From the NCBI RefSeq assembly GCF_900115005.1, contig NZ_FOUY01000012.1:62001-126000 (forward strand): a DNA stretch of 64,000 nucleotides, written 5' to 3'. Both the position numbers and the translations under genes were made by a program. Positions 7,291 through 15,427 of this stretch are shown here, in pieces. Positions within the stretch are counted from its first letter, which is position 1, and the number at the start of each line of letters is the position of its first letter. A model generated the notes under the pieces. It saw only the letters and a list, made by a program, of their open reading frames with translations, was not told where the DNA came from and did not search any database. Origin of the DNA: Pseudonocardia ammonioxydans. Lineage in GTDB: Bacteria > Actinomycetota > Actinomycetes > Mycobacteriales > Pseudonocardiaceae.

Positions 7291-8838
7291 TCACGAGCGG
7301 AGCAGGTCCGAGCACTTCTCCCCGATCATCATCGTGGTGATGTTCGGGTTGATCGCCGGCAGGAAGGGCATCGCCGAGCCGTCGGCGACGCGCAGGTTCT
7401 GCACGCCACGGACCCGCAGCGCCGGGTCGAGGACGGCCATCGGGTCGTCGTCGGTGCCCATCTTCGCGGTGCACGCCGGGTGGTAGACGGTGTTGTGGGT
7501 CTTGGTGATGTAGTCGGCCAGCTCGTCGTCGGTCACGGCGTCCGGGCCCGGCGCCAGCTCGGCGGCGATCCACTCCTTGAGCACGGGCTGCTCGGCGATC
7601 CGCCGGGCCAGCCGGATGCCCTCGGTCATCACCCGCAGGTCGTGGCCCTCGGGGTCGGTGAAGTAGCGCGGGTCCACCCGGGCGCGGTCGCGGAAGTCGC
7701 GGGTGCGCAGCCGCACGGTGCCCCGGGACCGCCCGCGGGTGACGTTCGGGGTGAGGCAGAAGCCGTTGTCGGTGGTCGGGTAGCCCCAGCGCACCGTGTT
7801 CATGTCGAACGGGACCGAGCCGTAGTGCATCATCAGGTCCGGCCGGTCCAGCCGCGGGTCGGTGCGGTGGAACAGGCCGATCTCCCACCACTGGGTGGAC
7901 TCGGCCACCATCGGCCTCGCGGCGTCCCAGAAGACCAGGCCCTCCACGTGGTCGTCCAGGTTGGACCCGACGCCGGGCAGGTCGGAGCGGACGTCGATGC
8001 CGAACTCGCGCAGGTGGTCGGCCGGCCCGATGCCGGAGAGCATCAGCAGCTTGGGGGTGTCGATCGCGCCCGCCGAGAGGATCACCTCGCGGTCGGCGTG
8101 CACGGTCTCCCGGCCCGGCCCGATCCCCCGCTGGTACTCGATGCCGGTCGCCCGGGTGCCCTCGAAGAGCACCTGCGAGGCCCAGCAGTCGGTCCGCACC
8201 TCGAGGTTCGGGCGCGAGTCCAGGATCGGGTGCAGGTAGGACACCGACGCCGAGGCCCGGGTCCCGTCCGGGAAAGAGTTGATCTGGAACCAGCCGGCCC
8301 CGTCGGTGACGGTGTGGCCCTCGTTGAAGCGCACCGTCGGCATCCCGACCGCGGCCGCGGCCTCCAGCACGGCGGACCCGCAGGGGTCGCGCGGCGGGAC
8401 CTGCATGAGGTTGACCGGCCCGGAGCGGCCGTGTCCGTCCCATTCCCCGTCGTTGGTCTCCAGGCGCGTGATCAGCGGCCAGCACTCGTCGGCCGACCAG
8501 CCGGTCAGCCCCATCGACGCCCACTCGTCGAGGTCCTCGCGCGGGGTCCAGAACGCGATGCACGAGTTGTGCGACGAGCAGCCGCCGAGCACCTTCGCGC
8601 GGGCGTGGCGCATGTGCGAGTTGCCGCTGGCCTGCGGCTCGATCGGGTAGTCCCAGTCGTAGCCGGAGTCCAGCAGGTTCATCCAGTCGGTGAGCTTGAG
8701 GATGTTGTCGTCGCCGACGTCGGACGGGCCGGCCTCCAGCAGCAGCACCCGCGTCGACGGGTCCTCGGACAGCCGTGCGGCGACCGCGCATCCGGCCGAC
8801 CCACCGCCGACCACGATGTAATCGAAACGGTCGCTCAT
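7291..8838 (-). CDS. GMC-family FAD oxidoreductase (choline/alcohol dehydrogenase-like)
   Basis: This 515-residue flavoprotein has an N-terminal FAD-binding motif VVGGGSAGCAVAARL (residues 9-23), the GMC signature VLGGCSSHNSCI and a second signature GAIDTPKLLMLSGIG. The C-terminal catalytic region has YHPACTAKMG and PAINPNITTMMIGEK, so the active-site His and Asn are in place. It oxidises an alcohol to an aldehyde. The start overlaps the stop of the aldehyde dehydrogenase gene by ATGA, so the two are translationally coupled and would take an alcohol to a carboxylate. Choline to betaine is plausible, but other alcohols cannot be excluded. Confidence 0.88.
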   Translation of the reverse strand: MSDRFDYIVVGGGSAGCAVAARLSEDPSTRVLLLEAGPSDVGDDNILKLTDWMNLLDSGYDWDYPIEPQASGNSHMRHARAKVLGGCSSHNSCIAFWTPREDLDEWASMGLTGWSADECWPLITRLETNDGEWDGHGRSGPVNLMQVPPRDPCGSAVLEAAAAVGMPTVRFNEGHTVTDGAGWFQINSFPDGTRASASVSYLHPILDSRPNLEVRTDCWASQVLFEGTRATGIEYQRGIGPGRETVHADREVILSAGAIDTPKLLMLSGIGPADHLREFGIDVRSDLPGVGSNLDDHVEGLVFWDAARPMVAESTQWWEIGLFHRTDPRLDRPDLMMHYGSVPFDMNTVRWGYPTTDNGFCLTPNVTRGRSRGTVRLRTRDFRDRARVDPRYFTDPEGHDLRVMTEGIRLARRIAEQPVLKEWIAAELAPGPDAVTDDELADYITKTHNTVYHPACTAKMGTDDDPMAVLDPALRVRGVQNLRVADGSAMPFLPAINPNITTMMIGEKCSDLLRS

Positions 8839-10337
8839 GCCTGCTCCCCCTCCGTGCTCCCGGCGAACCAGCGCTGCGGCTCCGGGGCCGTGTTCTGCCA
8901 GATGTGCTTGATCTCCTGGTACTCCGCCAGGCCGGTCGGGCCGAGCTCGCGGCCGTTGCCGGAGCGGCCCATGCCGCCCCACTCGGCGCCCGGGAAGTAC
9001 GGGTGGAAGTCGTTGATCCACACGGTGCCGTGCCGCAGGGCGTTGGCCACCCGGTTGGCCCGGCCCATGTCCTGGGTGAACACCGCGCCGGCGAGGCCGT
9101 ACTCGGTGTCGTTGCCGAGCCGGATCGCCTCGTCCTCGGTCGTGAAGCGCTCGACGGTCAGCAGCGGCCCGAACGTCTCCTCGCGGATCAGCCGCGAGCC
9201 CGGCTCCAGGTCGGTGATCACCGTGGGCAGGTAGAAGTACCCGTTCGCCAGCTCGGGGTCGTCCGGGCGGGCGCCGCCGCAGCGGATCGTCGCGCCCTCG
9301 GCCCGCGCCGCCGCCACGAAGTCCTCGATCTTGGCCAGGTGTGCCGCCGAGACCAGCGGGCCGACCTCGACGCCGTCGGCCAGGCCGTTGCCCAGCCGGA
9401 TCCGCTGCGCCCGCCGGACGATCTCGTCGATCACCGCGTCGGCGATCGAGTCCTCGATGATCAGCCGGGCGCCCGCCGAGCAGACCTGCCCGGAGTGCAG
9501 GAACACCGCGAGCATCGCGTAGTCGACCGCGAGCTCGAAGTCGGTGTCGGCGAAGACGATGTTCGGGTTCTTCCCGCCGAGCTCGACCGCGGTGCGCTTG
9601 ACCGTGTCGGCAGAGGCCTTGATGATCGCCTGCCCGGTACTCAGGCCACCGGTGAACGACACCATGTCCACGTCCGGGTGCGCGGTGAGCGGGGCGCCCA
9701 CCGAGGGCCCGTCGCCCAGCACGATGTTGACGACGCCGGCCGGCACGCCCGCCTCGGCGCAGAGCTCGACCAGCGTGATCGAGGTCAGCGGCGTGACCTC
9801 GCTGGGCTTGATCACCATGGTGTTGCCCGCGGCGATCGCGGGCGCGACCTTCCAGGACAGCTGCAGCAGCGGGTAGTTCCACGGGGTGATCAGCGCGCAG
9901 ACGCCGACCGGCTCGTGCACGATCCGCGACACGACCGTGTCGCTGCCCGCGTCCACGATCCGCCCGGCGTCCTTGCCCGCGAGCCCTGCGTAGTAGCGGA
10001 AGACAGCGGTGACGTCGTCGACGTCCTGGCGGCCCTCGGCGATCGTCTTGCCGGTGTCGAGGGTCTCGGTGCGGGCGATCGTCTCGCGGTCGCGCTGGAG
10101 CAGGTCCGCGATCCGCCCGAGGATCGCGCCGCGCTCGTCGCTGGAGGTGGCCCGCCACGGGCCGGTGTCGAAGGCGCGGCGCGCGGCATCGACCGCGCGG
10201 TCGACGTCGTCGGACCCGGCCTGGTCGACCTCGGTCACCGTGGACGCGTCGTAGGGATTGATCACCGGCGCGGTACCCGCGGAGCCGGTGGTCCAGATTC
10301 CGTCGATGTAGAGGCTCGGCACCGGAGCAGCCTTCAC
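8835..10337 (-). CDS. Aldehyde dehydrogenase (betaine-aldehyde dehydrogenase-like)
   Basis: This 500-residue NAD(P)-dependent aldehyde dehydrogenase has TPWNYPLLQLSWKVAPAIAAGN, the nucleotide-region SFTGG, the catalytic Glu in VELGGKNPNIVF and the nucleophilic Cys in FLHSGQVCSAGARL. It is full-length for the family. It is the first gene of a two-gene operon with the GMC oxidoreductase, which together would oxidise an alcohol via its aldehyde to an acid. It is divergent from an IclR regulator 110 bp away that probably senses the substrate. A role in betaine or another compatible solute is an inference from the pairing. Confidence 0.88.
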   Translation of the reverse strand: MKAAPVPSLYIDGIWTTGSAGTAPVINPYDASTVTEVDQAGSDDVDRAVDAARRAFDTGPWRATSSDERGAILGRIADLLQRDRETIARTETLDTGKTIAEGRQDVDDVTAVFRYYAGLAGKDAGRIVDAGSDTVVSRIVHEPVGVCALITPWNYPLLQLSWKVAPAIAAGNTMVIKPSEVTPLTSITLVELCAEAGVPAGVVNIVLGDGPSVGAPLTAHPDVDMVSFTGGLSTGQAIIKASADTVKRTAVELGGKNPNIVFADTDFELAVDYAMLAVFLHSGQVCSAGARLIIEDSIADAVIDEIVRRAQRIRLGNGLADGVEVGPLVSAAHLAKIEDFVAAARAEGATIRCGGARPDDPELANGYFYLPTVITDLEPGSRLIREETFGPLLTVERFTTEDEAIRLGNDTEYGLAGAVFTQDMGRANRVANALRHGTVWINDFHPYFPGAEWGGMGRSGNGRELGPTGLAEYQEIKHIWQNTAPEPQRWFAGSTEGEQA

Positions 10338-10375
10338 CTGCGGCGGAGCTTACGCAAGCCGTGATCCACCGCTGA

Positions 10376-10387
10376 TGACCATGGTCA
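10376..10387. promoter_or_regulatory. Candidate IclR operator
   Basis: TGACCATGGTCA is a perfect 12-bp palindrome in the divergent region between the aldehyde dehydrogenase and the IclR gene. The location fits control of both; the assignment rests on symmetry and position. Confidence 0.4.
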
Positions 10388-10447
10388 CCGGAGCGAGCGG
10401 GTGACGCAACCCCCGCGTCTCCTCGACCGGCGCGCTAGGGTTGCGCC

Positions 10448-11206
10448 ATGGGCAACCCGGTGCGAACCCGCGAGTCGGGCGTGCAGTCGGTCGACCGCGC
10501 GATCACCGTCCTGGAGCTCATCGCGGGCCGCGGTGAGGCCGGTGTCAGCGAGCTGGCCGGCGAGCTCGAGGTGCACAAGTCGACCGCGTTCCGGCTGCTG
10601 GGCGCGCTCGAGGAGCACGGGCTCGTCGAGCAGGTCGGTGACCGCGGCAAGTACCGCCTCGGGTTCGGCCTGATCCCGCTGGCCGGCCGGGTGGCGGAAC
10701 GGCTCGAGGTCACCACCCAGGGACGGTCGGTCAGCGAGGAGCTGGCCTCGCGGCTCGGTGAGACCGTCAACATCGCGATCCCGGACCGCGGCTACGCGGT
10801 CAACGTCGACCAGGCCCGCGGGCCGGCGATGGTGACCACCTACAACTGGCTGGGCCGGATCACCCCGATGCACAACACCTCCAGCGGGAAGGTGCTGCTC
10901 GCCGCGGCCGTCGCCGACGACCCGGCCGCGATGCCGGACGAGCTGGGGGAACGCCGGCGGGCCGCGCTCGGCGCCGAGCTCGTCCGGGTCTCCGAGCTGG
11001 GCTACGCCTGGTCGATCGAGGAGTTCGAGACCGGGCTCAACGCCGTCGCCGCCCCGGTGCGTGACCACTCGGGCACCGTGATCGCGGCGCTGTCGGTGTC
11101 CGGGCCCGCCTACCGGCTGCCGGACGAGCGAATCGAGGAGATCACCCCGGACGTCGTCGCGGCGGGCCGGGAGATCAGCCGCCGGATGGGGTTCTGGCAC
11201 GAGTGA
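10448..11206 (+). CDS. IclR-family transcriptional regulator
   Basis: This 252-residue protein has an N-terminal winged HTH (SVDRAITVLELIAG ... VHKSTAFRLLGALEEHGLV, residues 14-60) and a C-terminal IclR effector domain (from about residue 80; MHNTSSGKVLLAA, GYAWSIEEFETGLNAVAAPV). Members usually regulate a divergent catabolic operon, here the aldehyde dehydrogenase/GMC oxidoreductase pair. The stop lies in a small hairpin shared with the next convergent gene. Confidence 0.9.
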   Translation: MGNPVRTRESGVQSVDRAITVLELIAGRGEAGVSELAGELEVHKSTAFRLLGALEEHGLVEQVGDRGKYRLGFGLIPLAGRVAERLEVTTQGRSVSEELASRLGETVNIAIPDRGYAVNVDQARGPAMVTTYNWLGRITPMHNTSSGKVLLAAAVADDPAAMPDELGERRRAALGAELVRVSELGYAWSIEEFETGLNAVAAPVRDHSGTVIAALSVSGPAYRLPDERIEEITPDVVAAGREISRRMGFWHE

Positions 11207-11229
11207 GCGCCCGGGCGACCGGGCCGCTC
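11205..11229. terminator. Hairpin spanning the stops of convergent IclR and SRPBCC genes
   Basis: GAGCG-CCCGG pairs with CCGGG-CGCTC around a gcga loop with one bulge. It covers the end of the plus gene and the end of the minus gene. Confidence 0.4.
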
Positions 11230-11668
11230 AGCCCGTGAGCCGCTCGAGCACCGGCGGCAGGATGCGCTCCACCTCGTCGCCGAAGCGCTGGAACTCCGGC
11301 CGCAGCAGCGGTGCGGCGAGCTTCAGCAGCCCCTTGAACCGCACGTCGGCCCGGTAGGTCACGATGCTGCCGTCCTCGGTCGGTTCGACGACGATGTCGT
11401 CGGTGGCCGTGACCGTGGCGTTCTCCCCGACGAACACCAGCCGCGAGTCGCTGCGCTCGACCAGGGTGGTCCTCAGCTCGGACTCCCGGCCGTTGAACAC
11501 CGCGACCTGGTCCCAGGTGGCGCCGACCTCGATCGGGCCGCCGTCGTCGGAGCGCGTGCAGGCCTTCGTCCTCGGGTCCCAGATCTCGCTGTGCCCGAAG
11601 TCGGCGAGGTAGCCGAGCACGGTCCCGGCAGGGGCGGAGACCGTCATCACCCGCTGGACGCCGACCAC
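11228..11668 (-). CDS. SRPBCC-fold protein (polyketide cyclase/dehydrase-like)
   Basis: A 146-residue single-domain protein with the START-like pattern VQRVMTVSAPAGTVLGYLADFGHSEIWDPRT near its N-terminus and an amphipathic C-terminal helix. GTG at 11668 is chosen because GAGAGGAG lies just upstream; the open frame further upstream is high-GC read-through. Family members bind hydrophobic ligands or act in polyketide cyclisation; no partner enzyme adjoins, so the substrate is unknown. It is divergent from the EspC-like gene. Confidence 0.75.
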   Translation of the reverse strand: MVGVQRVMTVSAPAGTVLGYLADFGHSEIWDPRTKACTRSDDGGPIEVGATWDQVAVFNGRESELRTTLVERSDSRLVFVGENATVTATDDIVVEPTEDGSIVTYRADVRFKGLLKLAAPLLRPEFQRFGDEVERILPPVLERLTG

Positions 11669-11866
11669 GACGCTCCTCTCACCGGTTCGGACGGCGAGGA
11701 TGGTCTCACGTCCCCCGGGCATGATCGAGAGCGACGGGCCGGTTCCGGCGGCCCGGTCGCGCCCGCGACCGGGATCCGGCGTTCCGCCGCGGGAACGGTG
11801 CCGCCCGGCGCAGACTCCGGTCCGGCCGCTGCGGCGGCGCAACCCCGGCGGAACGGGAGGACAGCG

Positions 11867-12181
11867 GTGGACGACGGGTACGGAGCCTCGCCGATGGCAC
11901 GGGTCGAACCGGACCTGCTCGACGCGGCCGCGGGCCGGTTCGACGACGCCGCCGACGCACTGGCGGCCGCCGCCGCGGCGGTCCCGGCGCAGGCGCCGGC
12001 CGCCGGGTTCGCCGCGGCCGCCGTGGCGGGCGAGCTGGACGCGGACCTGGTCACCGCGGTGGGCGCGCACGCCGGCCGGGCGCGGGACCTCGGCGCCGCC
12101 CTGCGCGCCGCGGCCGCCGCGTGGCGGACCACCGACGACGCCGTCGCCGCGACGTTCAGCCGATCCCGCCGAGCCGGCTGA
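11867..12181 (+). CDS. EspC-like (DUF2580) type VII secretion-associated small protein
   Basis: A 104-residue Ala-rich helical protein starting at GTG with a GGAGG site 7 bases upstream. The pattern ARVEPDLLDAAAGRFDDAAD near the start and VGAHAGRARDLG ... WRTTDDAVAATF near the end matches the EspC/DUF2580 family, small ESX-associated helical-hairpin proteins of actinobacteria. No strict WXG motif is present. The gene lies 52 bp upstream of a DUF1023 hydrolase, a pairing often seen for these families. No ESX ATPase is in the window, so secretion is unproven. Confidence 0.65.
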   Translation: MDDGYGASPMARVEPDLLDAAAGRFDDAADALAAAAAAVPAQAPAAGFAAAAVAGELDADLVTAVGAHAGRARDLGAALRAAAAAWRTTDDAVAATFSRSRRAG

Positions 12182-12233
12182 CCCGGCCGAATCCGCTGAG
12201 CCCACCGAGTCCACCGAACCCGCCGAGTCCACC

Positions 12234-13895
12234 GTGCCCTCCCTGTCCGAGCTCGTGGCCTCCGACCCGGGGGCCTGGCTGCGCCGGGCGGGGAGCTGGG
12301 ACGGGCTGGCGCAGCGGCTGGGCGCCCGCGCCGACGAGCTCGACCGGCCGGGGAGCGGGGCCGCACCGGCGGGCTGGCAGGGCGCCGACGCCGACCGGGC
12401 CCGCGCCGGGCGGGACGCACTGTGCCGGGCGCTGCGGGCCGACGCCGCCACGGCCGCCCGGGCGGCCGACGTCCTCGGCCGGCACGCCGGGGAGGTGCTC
12501 GCCGCCCAGCGCCGGGTCGTGCGGGCCGCGCTCGCGGTGCACCCGCTGCTCGACCTCGACCTGCGCACCGGCCGGATCGGCCTGCCGGGCGCGGCCGCGC
12601 TGCTGCCCGCCCCGTGGGCCGCTCTGCTCGCCGGGCGGCTCGCCCTCGACGCGGCGCGCTACGGGGCCGCGGTCCGGGCCGCGGTCGCCGAGGCGACCCG
12701 CTCCGACGACGCGGCCGCGGCCGCGCTGCGGGCGCTGCGCCCCGCGGCGGGGCCCGGGACCCCCGGCGCCGTCTCCCCCGCGCGCACGGTCCCGCCGCCG
12801 GGTCCGGCGGCCGCCCGCGCCTGGTGGTCGGGGCTACGGCCGGACGAGCGGGAACGGCTGGTCCGCACCCGTCCGGACCTGGTCGGGAGCACCGACGGCA
12901 TCCCGGCCGCCGACCGGGACCGGGCCAACCGGCTCCGGCTCGCGGCCGAGCGCGCCCGCCTGCGGGCACTGGTCGCACGCGCCCGGCAGGCCGACCGGGC
13001 AGGCGACCGGGCCGCCGGGGCCCGCGCCGCAGCGGCGCTGGCCGGGCTCGACGCCGTGCACCACCGGCTCGCCGCGGGCGGGGCGTTCCTGCTCGACCTC
13101 GGCACCGGGGCGGGCGCGGGCCGGGTGGTGCTGGCGGTCGGCGACCCCGAGCGGGCCGAGCACGTCGTCACCCACGTCCCCGGGACGGGTGCGGGCTGGG
13201 CGTCGGTGCCCGAGGACCTGCGCCGGGTCGACGCCACCCGTGACGCAGCCACCCGCGCTGCCGTCTCTGCCGCTGCCGGCTCTGCCGCGGCCGCCGCGCC
13301 GCGGGAGCGGGTGGCCGCCGTGCTGTGGACCGGCTACGACGCACCGGGCGACCTGCTCGCCGCCGCACACCTCGGGCCCGCCGAGCGCGGCGCGGCCGAC
13401 CTGCGCGGGTTCCAGGAGGGGCTGCGCGGCGGGCACGCGGGGCCGGTGCACCTGACCGTCGTCGGGCACTCCTACGGCTCGACGGTCACCGGCCGGGCGG
13501 CCGGGCCGGGGTTCGCCGCCGACGACGTCGTGTTCGTCGGCAGCCCCGGCGCCGGGGTGCGCAGCGCCGGGGAGCTCGGCGTCGCGCCGGAGCGGGTCTG
13601 GGCCACCACCGCGCGCCACGACCCGATCTCGAGTGCCCCGGGCAGCGAGCTGTTCGGCACCTCGCGCGGGCTCGGCCCGACCGGTCTGGCCCACGGCCCG
13701 AACCCCGCCGCCCCCGGCTTCGGCGCCCGCCTGTTCGAGTCCGCCCCGGGCACCGCGCTGCCGCGCCCGGACGATCCGGCGACCCCGACCGACGAGTCCG
13801 CACCCGCCGCCGCGCACGGCGCGTACTGGGACCCGGGATCGCCCGGTCTCGACATGCTCGGGCGGATCGTGTCGGGAACCACCGATTCGCCGTGA
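12234..13895 (+). CDS. DUF1023-type alpha/beta hydrolase with N-terminal helical domain
   Basis: A protein of about 553 residues. Residues 1-260 are Ala/Arg-rich helices resembling ESX-substrate-like domains. The C-terminal half is the DUF1023 alpha/beta hydrolase: an LDLGTGAGAGRVVLAVGDP segment, the nucleophile elbow VVGHSYGS near residue 410, then ARHDPIS and AHGAYWDPGS as candidate acid/His region. The start is uncertain: GTG at 12234 has no clear Shine-Dalgarno, and the frame is open further upstream. It is paired with an EspC-like gene. Lipase or esterase activity is predicted; the substrate is unknown. Confidence 0.72.
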   Translation: MPSLSELVASDPGAWLRRAGSWDGLAQRLGARADELDRPGSGAAPAGWQGADADRARAGRDALCRALRADAATAARAADVLGRHAGEVLAAQRRVVRAALAVHPLLDLDLRTGRIGLPGAAALLPAPWAALLAGRLALDAARYGAAVRAAVAEATRSDDAAAAALRALRPAAGPGTPGAVSPARTVPPPGPAAARAWWSGLRPDERERLVRTRPDLVGSTDGIPAADRDRANRLRLAAERARLRALVARARQADRAGDRAAGARAAAALAGLDAVHHRLAAGGAFLLDLGTGAGAGRVVLAVGDPERAEHVVTHVPGTGAGWASVPEDLRRVDATRDAATRAAVSAAAGSAAAAAPRERVAAVLWTGYDAPGDLLAAAHLGPAERGAADLRGFQEGLRGGHAGPVHLTVVGHSYGSTVTGRAAGPGFAADDVVFVGSPGAGVRSAGELGVAPERVWATTARHDPISSAPGSELFGTSRGLGPTGLAHGPNPAAPGFGARLFESAPGTALPRPDDPATPTDESAPAAAHGAYWDPGSPGLDMLGRIVSGTTDSP

Positions 13896-13992
13896 CGGTG
13901 AGTGATTGTCGGACTGCTTCCCGATACCGCCCTCCGGCCGTCCGGCGGAATCGCCGAGCGCCCAATGAACCAGCGATGGTGCAGGTCACAGA

Positions 13993-14016
13993 TAGTCGTC
14001 AGATCGACAGCGACTA
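13993..14016. promoter_or_regulatory. Weak candidate TetR operator upstream of the next gene
   Basis: TAGTCG and CGACTA form a perfect 6-bp inverted repeat with a 12-base spacer, 40 bp before the TetR start. Possible autoregulatory site; low certainty. Confidence 0.25.
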
Positions 14017-14055
14017 CCCTCCCGTCGGGTCGGGCACGGGCAGTAGCATGCGGGC

Positions 14056-14700
14056 GTGACCGACACCGAGAGCAGACCGGCGCGGCGTACCGGGCGCCCC
14101 CCGCTGACCGATCGGGCGACCTTGCTCGCGGCCGCGCGCGAGATCGGCTTCTCCGACCTCACGGTCGGCGCGGTGACCACCCGGGTCGGCGTCAAGTACT
14201 CGACGTTCTACCGGCACTTCTCCAGCCTCGAGGCGCTGGTGGCCGCGCTGGTGGACGACGTCGTGACCGACGACGTGTTCCCCGACGTCGAGAGCCGCTG
14301 GCAGGAACAGCTGCTCTCGTTCGCCGCGGCGACCTTCGACGTGATGGCCGCCCACCCGGGCCTGGCTCCCGCGCTGGTCCGGCTGCCGGACGCCCCGGAC
14401 GCGATGATGACGGCGTTCCGCAGGCTCACCGACCGGCTCATCGCGGTCGGGTTCTCCGCCGAGGACGCCGTGCTCGCCAGCGGCACCGCCGTGCAGATGG
14501 GCATGCAGCCGTGGCTGAGCGCCAGCGGCCAGGGCGTGGGCGACCTGCGGCGGCGCGACCAGGTCCTCGACTCGGCGCAGGCGTTCGACCCGCAGGTGCG
14601 CGCGGTGTTCCGCGACCAGATCGACGACCCGCCGCGCAGCTGGACGCTGCGCCGGGTGGAGCTGGTGATCACCGGCCTGGAGGCCCGTCTGCCGTCCTGA
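14056..14700 (+). CDS. TetR-family transcriptional regulator
   Basis: A 214-residue regulator with an N-terminal HTH (residues 15-62: LTVGAVTTRVGVKYSTFYRHFSSLEALV) and a TetR-type helical ligand domain. It starts at GTG. It is not next to an obvious target and may act on itself or elsewhere. The transcript ends at a strong hairpin shared with the convergent cold-shock gene. Confidence 0.85.
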   Translation: MTDTESRPARRTGRPPLTDRATLLAAAREIGFSDLTVGAVTTRVGVKYSTFYRHFSSLEALVAALVDDVVTDDVFPDVESRWQEQLLSFAAATFDVMAAHPGLAPALVRLPDAPDAMMTAFRRLTDRLIAVGFSAEDAVLASGTAVQMGMQPWLSASGQGVGDLRRRDQVLDSAQAFDPQVRAVFRDQIDDPPRSWTLRRVELVITGLEARLPS

Positions 14701-14715
14701 CCGGCACGACACACA

Positions 14716-14750
14716 CGAACGCCCGGGGTGCTCGGCACCCCGGGCGTTCG
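14716..14750. terminator. Strong bidirectional hairpin terminator
   Basis: A perfect 16-bp stem, CGAACGCCCGGGGTGC, with a 3-base loop between convergent tetR and cold-shock genes. A short T-rich stretch follows on the plus side. Confidence 0.8.
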
Positions 14751-14762
14751 TCGTTCACACGG

Positions 14763-14966
14763 TCAGGAGGGCACGACCTGGTCCGCCTGCGGGCCCTTCT
14801 GGCCCTGGGTGACCTCGAAGGTCACGGTCTGGCCCTCGTCGAGGGTGCGGTACCCGGAGGACTGGATCGCGCTGAAGTGGACGAACAGGTCCTGCCCGCC
14901 TCCGTCCGGCGTGATGAACCCGTACCCCTTCTCCGCGTTGAACCACTTGACGGTTCCCTGTGGCAT
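14763..14966 (-). CDS. cspA: Cold-shock domain protein (CspA family)
   Basis: A 67-residue single cold-shock domain with both RNA-binding motifs: RNP1 KGYGFI and RNP2 LFVHF. It starts [18 protein letters not shown], full length for the family. It binds single-stranded RNA/DNA and acts as an RNA chaperone. GAGGAG lies 9 bases upstream of the ATG. The transcript has a stem-loop in its 5' leader. Confidence 0.95.
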   Translation of the reverse strand: MPQGTVKWFNAEKGYGFITPDGGGQDLFVHFSAIQSSGYRTLDEGQTVTFEVTQGQKGPQADQVVPS

Positions 14967-14994
14967 CCGGATGTCTCCTCGCGTCTTGCCGGTA

Positions 14995-15020
14995 CCTACG
15001 GAGTGGACCCTAGCCGTAGG
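14995..15020 (-). promoter_or_regulatory. Stem-loop in the cold-shock gene 5' leader
   Basis: CCTACGG pairs with CCGTAGG around a 12-base loop, about 28 bases before the start codon. Cold-shock mRNAs commonly have structured leaders; a thermosensing role here is an inference. Confidence 0.4.
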
Positions 15021-15066
15021 ACGGGCCGAGAGGGACACAGTCCCCACATGAAAATCGAAATGGCTC

Positions 15067-15106
15067 GTGCGTGGTTGTCGCGGTGGGAGCCGCGACAACC
15101 ACTCAC
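15067..15106. repeat. 40-bp dispersed palindrome, copy 3 (diverged)
   Basis: GTGGTTGTCGCGG-tgggag-CCGCGACAACCAC with GTGC/TCAC flanks. Same 40-bp length and outline as the copies at 5876 and 7247, with compensatory A-to-G/T-to-C changes that keep the stem paired. Its end supplies the TGA of the minus-strand gene at 15103. Confidence 0.8.
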
Positions 15107-15417
15107 GATCCCGCTGAGCCCTCGACATGAGCGCGCACCGCGCTGCCGTCCGCGCTGAGCCAGCCCTTGCGCCCGGCGTAGGCCAGCATCCCGGCGAACC
15201 CGTCCTCCCAGTCCGGCCCGACCCGGCCGGCGGCGAGCGCGCGCACGGCGGCGACCCGCACCAGGACGTCGTCGCCGTCCGGCTCGCCGATGCCGTGCGC
15301 GGCCAGGGCCTCGGTGAACTCGTCGGGGGTCAGCCCGGCAGGCCGGACGACGTGGAAGGCGGTGAACACCTCCGGCTCGGCGAGGCGGGCGTCGGCGCGG
15401 GAGATCTCCAGGTACAC
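15103..15417 (-). CDS. Conserved hypothetical protein, 104 residues
   Basis: A small, acidic, soluble protein starting [20 protein letters not shown], with no signal peptide, membrane segment or Cys. I do not recognise the family. It lies 10 bp downstream of the AcoR-like activator gene, so it is probably co-transcribed with it. The stop codon is contributed by the 40-bp palindrome. Codon use is typical for the window, supporting a real gene. Confidence 0.6.
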   Translation of the reverse strand: MYLEISRADARLAEPEVFTAFHVVRPAGLTPDEFTEALAAHGIGEPDGDDVLVRVAAVRALAAGRVGPDWEDGFAGMLAYAGRKGWLSADGSAVRAHVEGSAGS

Positions 15418-15427
15418 GGGTGTCCCT

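Noticed and set aside
11228-12568. SRPBCC gene extended to a 446-residue protein
   Set aside because: The extra N-terminus is low-complexity and antisense to the EspC-like gene. GAGAGGAG precedes the shorter GTG start.
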